From contig NZ_JAPNKE010000002.1 of the NCBI RefSeq assembly GCF_026626665.1, positions 5,371,168 to 5,435,167 on the forward strand: a DNA stretch of 64,000 nt. The letters are read 5' to 3'. The stretch's first letter is position 1. Each line of letters starts with the position of its first letter. The notes beneath the pieces are model-generated. The model was not told the DNA's origin and ran no database searches. It saw nothing but the letters and a program-made list of their open reading frames with translations. The translations under genes were made by a program, and so were the position numbers. Shown here piece by piece: positions 62,525 through 64,000 of this stretch. Origin of the DNA: Nannocystis pusilla. GTDB taxonomy: Bacteria; Myxococcota_A; Polyangia; Nannocystales; Nannocystaceae.

Positions 62525-63448
62525 GTGAATCGACGCTTCACAATCCGCCCGGCCGACTTGCCGGCGATCGCCGCCTTCGAGTGCGTCGCTCGCCACTGCA
62601 GCTTCACCCGCGCCGCCGCCGAGCTCGGGGTCTCGACCTCGGCGCTGTCGCAGACCGTGCGCAAGCTGGAGCGGCACCTCGGCGTCCTCCTGCTGCGCCG
62701 CACCACCCGCAGCGTCGGCCCGACCGACGCCGGCGCGCGCTTCCTCGCCGGCGTCGGTCCCGGCCTCGCGCAGCTCGCCGAGGCCTGCGAGTCGCTCGAG
62801 GGCGAGGGCGACGCCCCGCGCGGGCTCGTCCGGGTCGCCCTGTCGCGGGTCACCTACGCCCTGTTCATCGCCCCGCACCTGGCCCGCTTCGCCCGCGAAC
62901 ACCCGCACATCCGCCTCGAGTTCGGCCTCAGCGACGGCCTCAGCGAGGTCGTCGGCGAGGGCTTCGACGTCGGCGTGCGCCTCGGCGAGGCCATCCCGCG
63001 CGACATGATCACCGCCCCGCTCGGCGGCCCGCAGCGGCTGGTCATCGTCGGCGCCCCCGACTACTTCGCCCGTCACCCGCGGCCGACCGCCCCGCGCGAC
63101 CTGCAGGGCCACGACTGCATCCGCCTGCGCTTCGTCACCAGCGGGCGGCTCCAGCGCTGGTGGCTCGGCGACGGCGACGACGACGTCGAGCTCGACGTCG
63201 ACGGCCGCGTGGTCTTGAACGACATGCTGGCGATCGTCGACGCCGCGATCGCCGGCCTCGGCCTGGCCCAGGTGTTCGCCGGCCTGGTCCGCGCGCCGCT
63301 GGCCGGCAAGCAGCTCGTGCGCGTGCTGCAGAGCCACGGCGCCGAGTTCCCCGGCTTCTCGTTCTACTATCCGAACCGCGCCCACATGCCGGTCAAGCTG
63401 CGCTGCTTCCTCGACTTCTTCCGCGCGGCCAACCGACCCCGCGGGTGA
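62525..63448 (+). CDS. LysR-family transcription regulator
   Basis: A 307-residue protein from GTG 62525. The N-terminal HTH is 'LpAIaAFEcVARHcSFTRAAAELGVStSALSQTVRkLErhLGV' (ARHCSFTRAAAELGVSTSAL, then SQTVRKLERHLG), followed by the usual 'LL.RttRSV.pTdAG..fL..v'. Residues ~95-300 are a LysR effector-binding domain. Divergent with the SDR gene, the typical LysR arrangement. Intact length. Confidence 0.93.
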   Translation: MNRRFTIRPADLPAIAAFECVARHCSFTRAAAELGVSTSALSQTVRKLERHLGVLLLRRTTRSVGPTDAGARFLAGVGPGLAQLAEACESLEGEGDAPRGLVRVALSRVTYALFIAPHLARFAREHPHIRLEFGLSDGLSEVVGEGFDVGVRLGEAIPRDMITAPLGGPQRLVIVGAPDYFARHPRPTAPRDLQGHDCIRLRFVTSGRLQRWWLGDGDDDVELDVDGRVVLNDMLAIVDAAIAGLGLAQVFAGLVRAPLAGKQLVRVLQSHGAEFPGFSFYYPNRAHMPVKLRCFLDFFRAANRPRG

Positions 63449-63918
63449 GCGGAGCGAATGTCGCATGCGCTCCGGCCTGCTGCTCGCTGCGAACGCTACG
63501 CCGCTCACGGTCGCATCATTCGACGTCGGCGACCATGCGGAAGCTCCGCCGAAATCCATTCGCCAGAGTGCATTCTATTCTCGCCCCGCAGCTGCCCTGG
63601 AAGCTCCAGCAATCAAACGCGCACAGGACCCACACGACGCCCATTCCTATCACCGCGACACCAAACGCAACACCAGGGGTATCGAAGCCGCGCCGCCGGC
63701 CCTGCACGGGCTCTGGGCGCCCGCCCGAAGCCCGCGGGCGCCCGCCCGGCCGCGCCACGAACGCGCATTTCCGGCCTACTCCAACCGACTTGACGGCGCG
63801 GCAGAACCGGCATTACTTTCCCGGAGCAATCGCCGATGGACGACGGCGCGCGCGAGCGCTCGCCGCAATCGTCGGCGCATTTCAGCTTTCACGAGAAAGC
63901 ATGGGGAGGGTCAGAGCA
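63449..63918. other. Mostly non-coding gap; weak minus-strand membrane ORF
   Basis: A possible 80-residue minus-strand ORF (63516-63758) includes a TM-like stretch (GVAFGVAVIGMGVVWVLCAF) and a Cys-containing end; start and ribosome site are weak. Nothing else is supported here. Confidence 0.35.
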
Positions 63919-64000
63919 TGACGACGATTCAGCGAGTCGAGCCGAAGCAGCTCTCGGACGAGGAGAACCAGAAGTTCGCCGCGGCGGGCCGCACCCTGCG
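63919..64000 (+). CDS. Start of an unidentified gene, cut by window end
   Basis: ATG 63919 has GGGGAGGG a few bases upstream. The visible 27 residues read MTTIQRVEPKQLSDEENQKF and AAAGRTL, a polar N-terminus. Too short to assign a family. Confidence 0.55.

Overview
The window looks like chromosome of a high-GC myxobacterium, probably of the Nannocystis type. The pointers are a MopE-type CDxD-rich tail ending in a MYXO-CTERM-like sorting segment on a secreted subtilisin, a DUF4215 cysteine-repeat protein, many lipoproteins with Ser/Thr/Gly-rich spacers, an MglA-like GTPase remnant and a DUF4157 effector. This is a reading of protein style, not a database identification.

Positions 1 to about 26,950 are the right part of a temperate contractile-tailed prophage. 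About forty genes all lie on the minus strand, mostly joined by 1-4 base stop/start overlaps. In transcription order (right to left) they are: tyrosine integrase; RecE-like exonuclease and RecT annealing protein; Fis-type HTH protein; RusA resolvase; small membrane proteins; ASCH and DUF1643 proteins; Dam-type and C5-cytosine methyltransferases; a DpdA/TGT-like base-exchange enzyme; an O-like replication protein whose gene carries a helically phased iteron array beside an AT-rich stretch; a ParB-methyltransferase fusion; then Mu-type terminase, portal, head, sheath, tube, a frameshifting tail chaperone and the start of the tape measure. Structural genes are Mu-like, but integration is by a tyrosine recombinase and replication appears origin-based. 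The right phage/host boundary lies inside a DUF4215 repeat of a host gene, so the insertion has removed that gene's 5' part. Lysis genes, most tail genes and the left boundary are outside the window.

Positions 27-36 kb are a decayed region: an MglA-like GTPase fragment, an internally deleted IS66 transposase, IstA and integrase fragments, a ketopantoate reductase stump, and inverted clusters of a 24-25 bp repeat. Among these lie a DUF4157-calpain-like effector gene with a 13-bp tandem repeat upstream, and a secreted lectin-like protein.

Positions 36-64 kb are ordinary accessory chromosome: an old yellow enzyme, an FAD monooxygenase divergent from a GntR-TetR fusion regulator, an S37-type peptidase lipoprotein, an FMN reductase, an ECF sigma/anti-sigma-like/secreted-protein operon, a rhomboid protease, lipoproteins, a YCII protein, an alpha/beta-hydrolase lipoprotein, an isochorismatase-SnoaL fusion, a subtilase, a CNNM/HlyC-type transporter, and an SDR divergent from a LysR regulator. 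A low-GC island with a lone Ser/Thr kinase (53.2-55.1 kb) is bracketed by a 72-bp direct repeat of the neighbouring hydrolase gene's 3' end. At least six intergenic palindromes built on GGACATGTCC lie between 48 and 62 kb.

About fourteen otherwise coherent genes are broken by an apparent one-base shift, usually a missing base and often in a G/C run. This is so widespread that residual sequencing indels must be excluded before any single frameshift is treated as biology.
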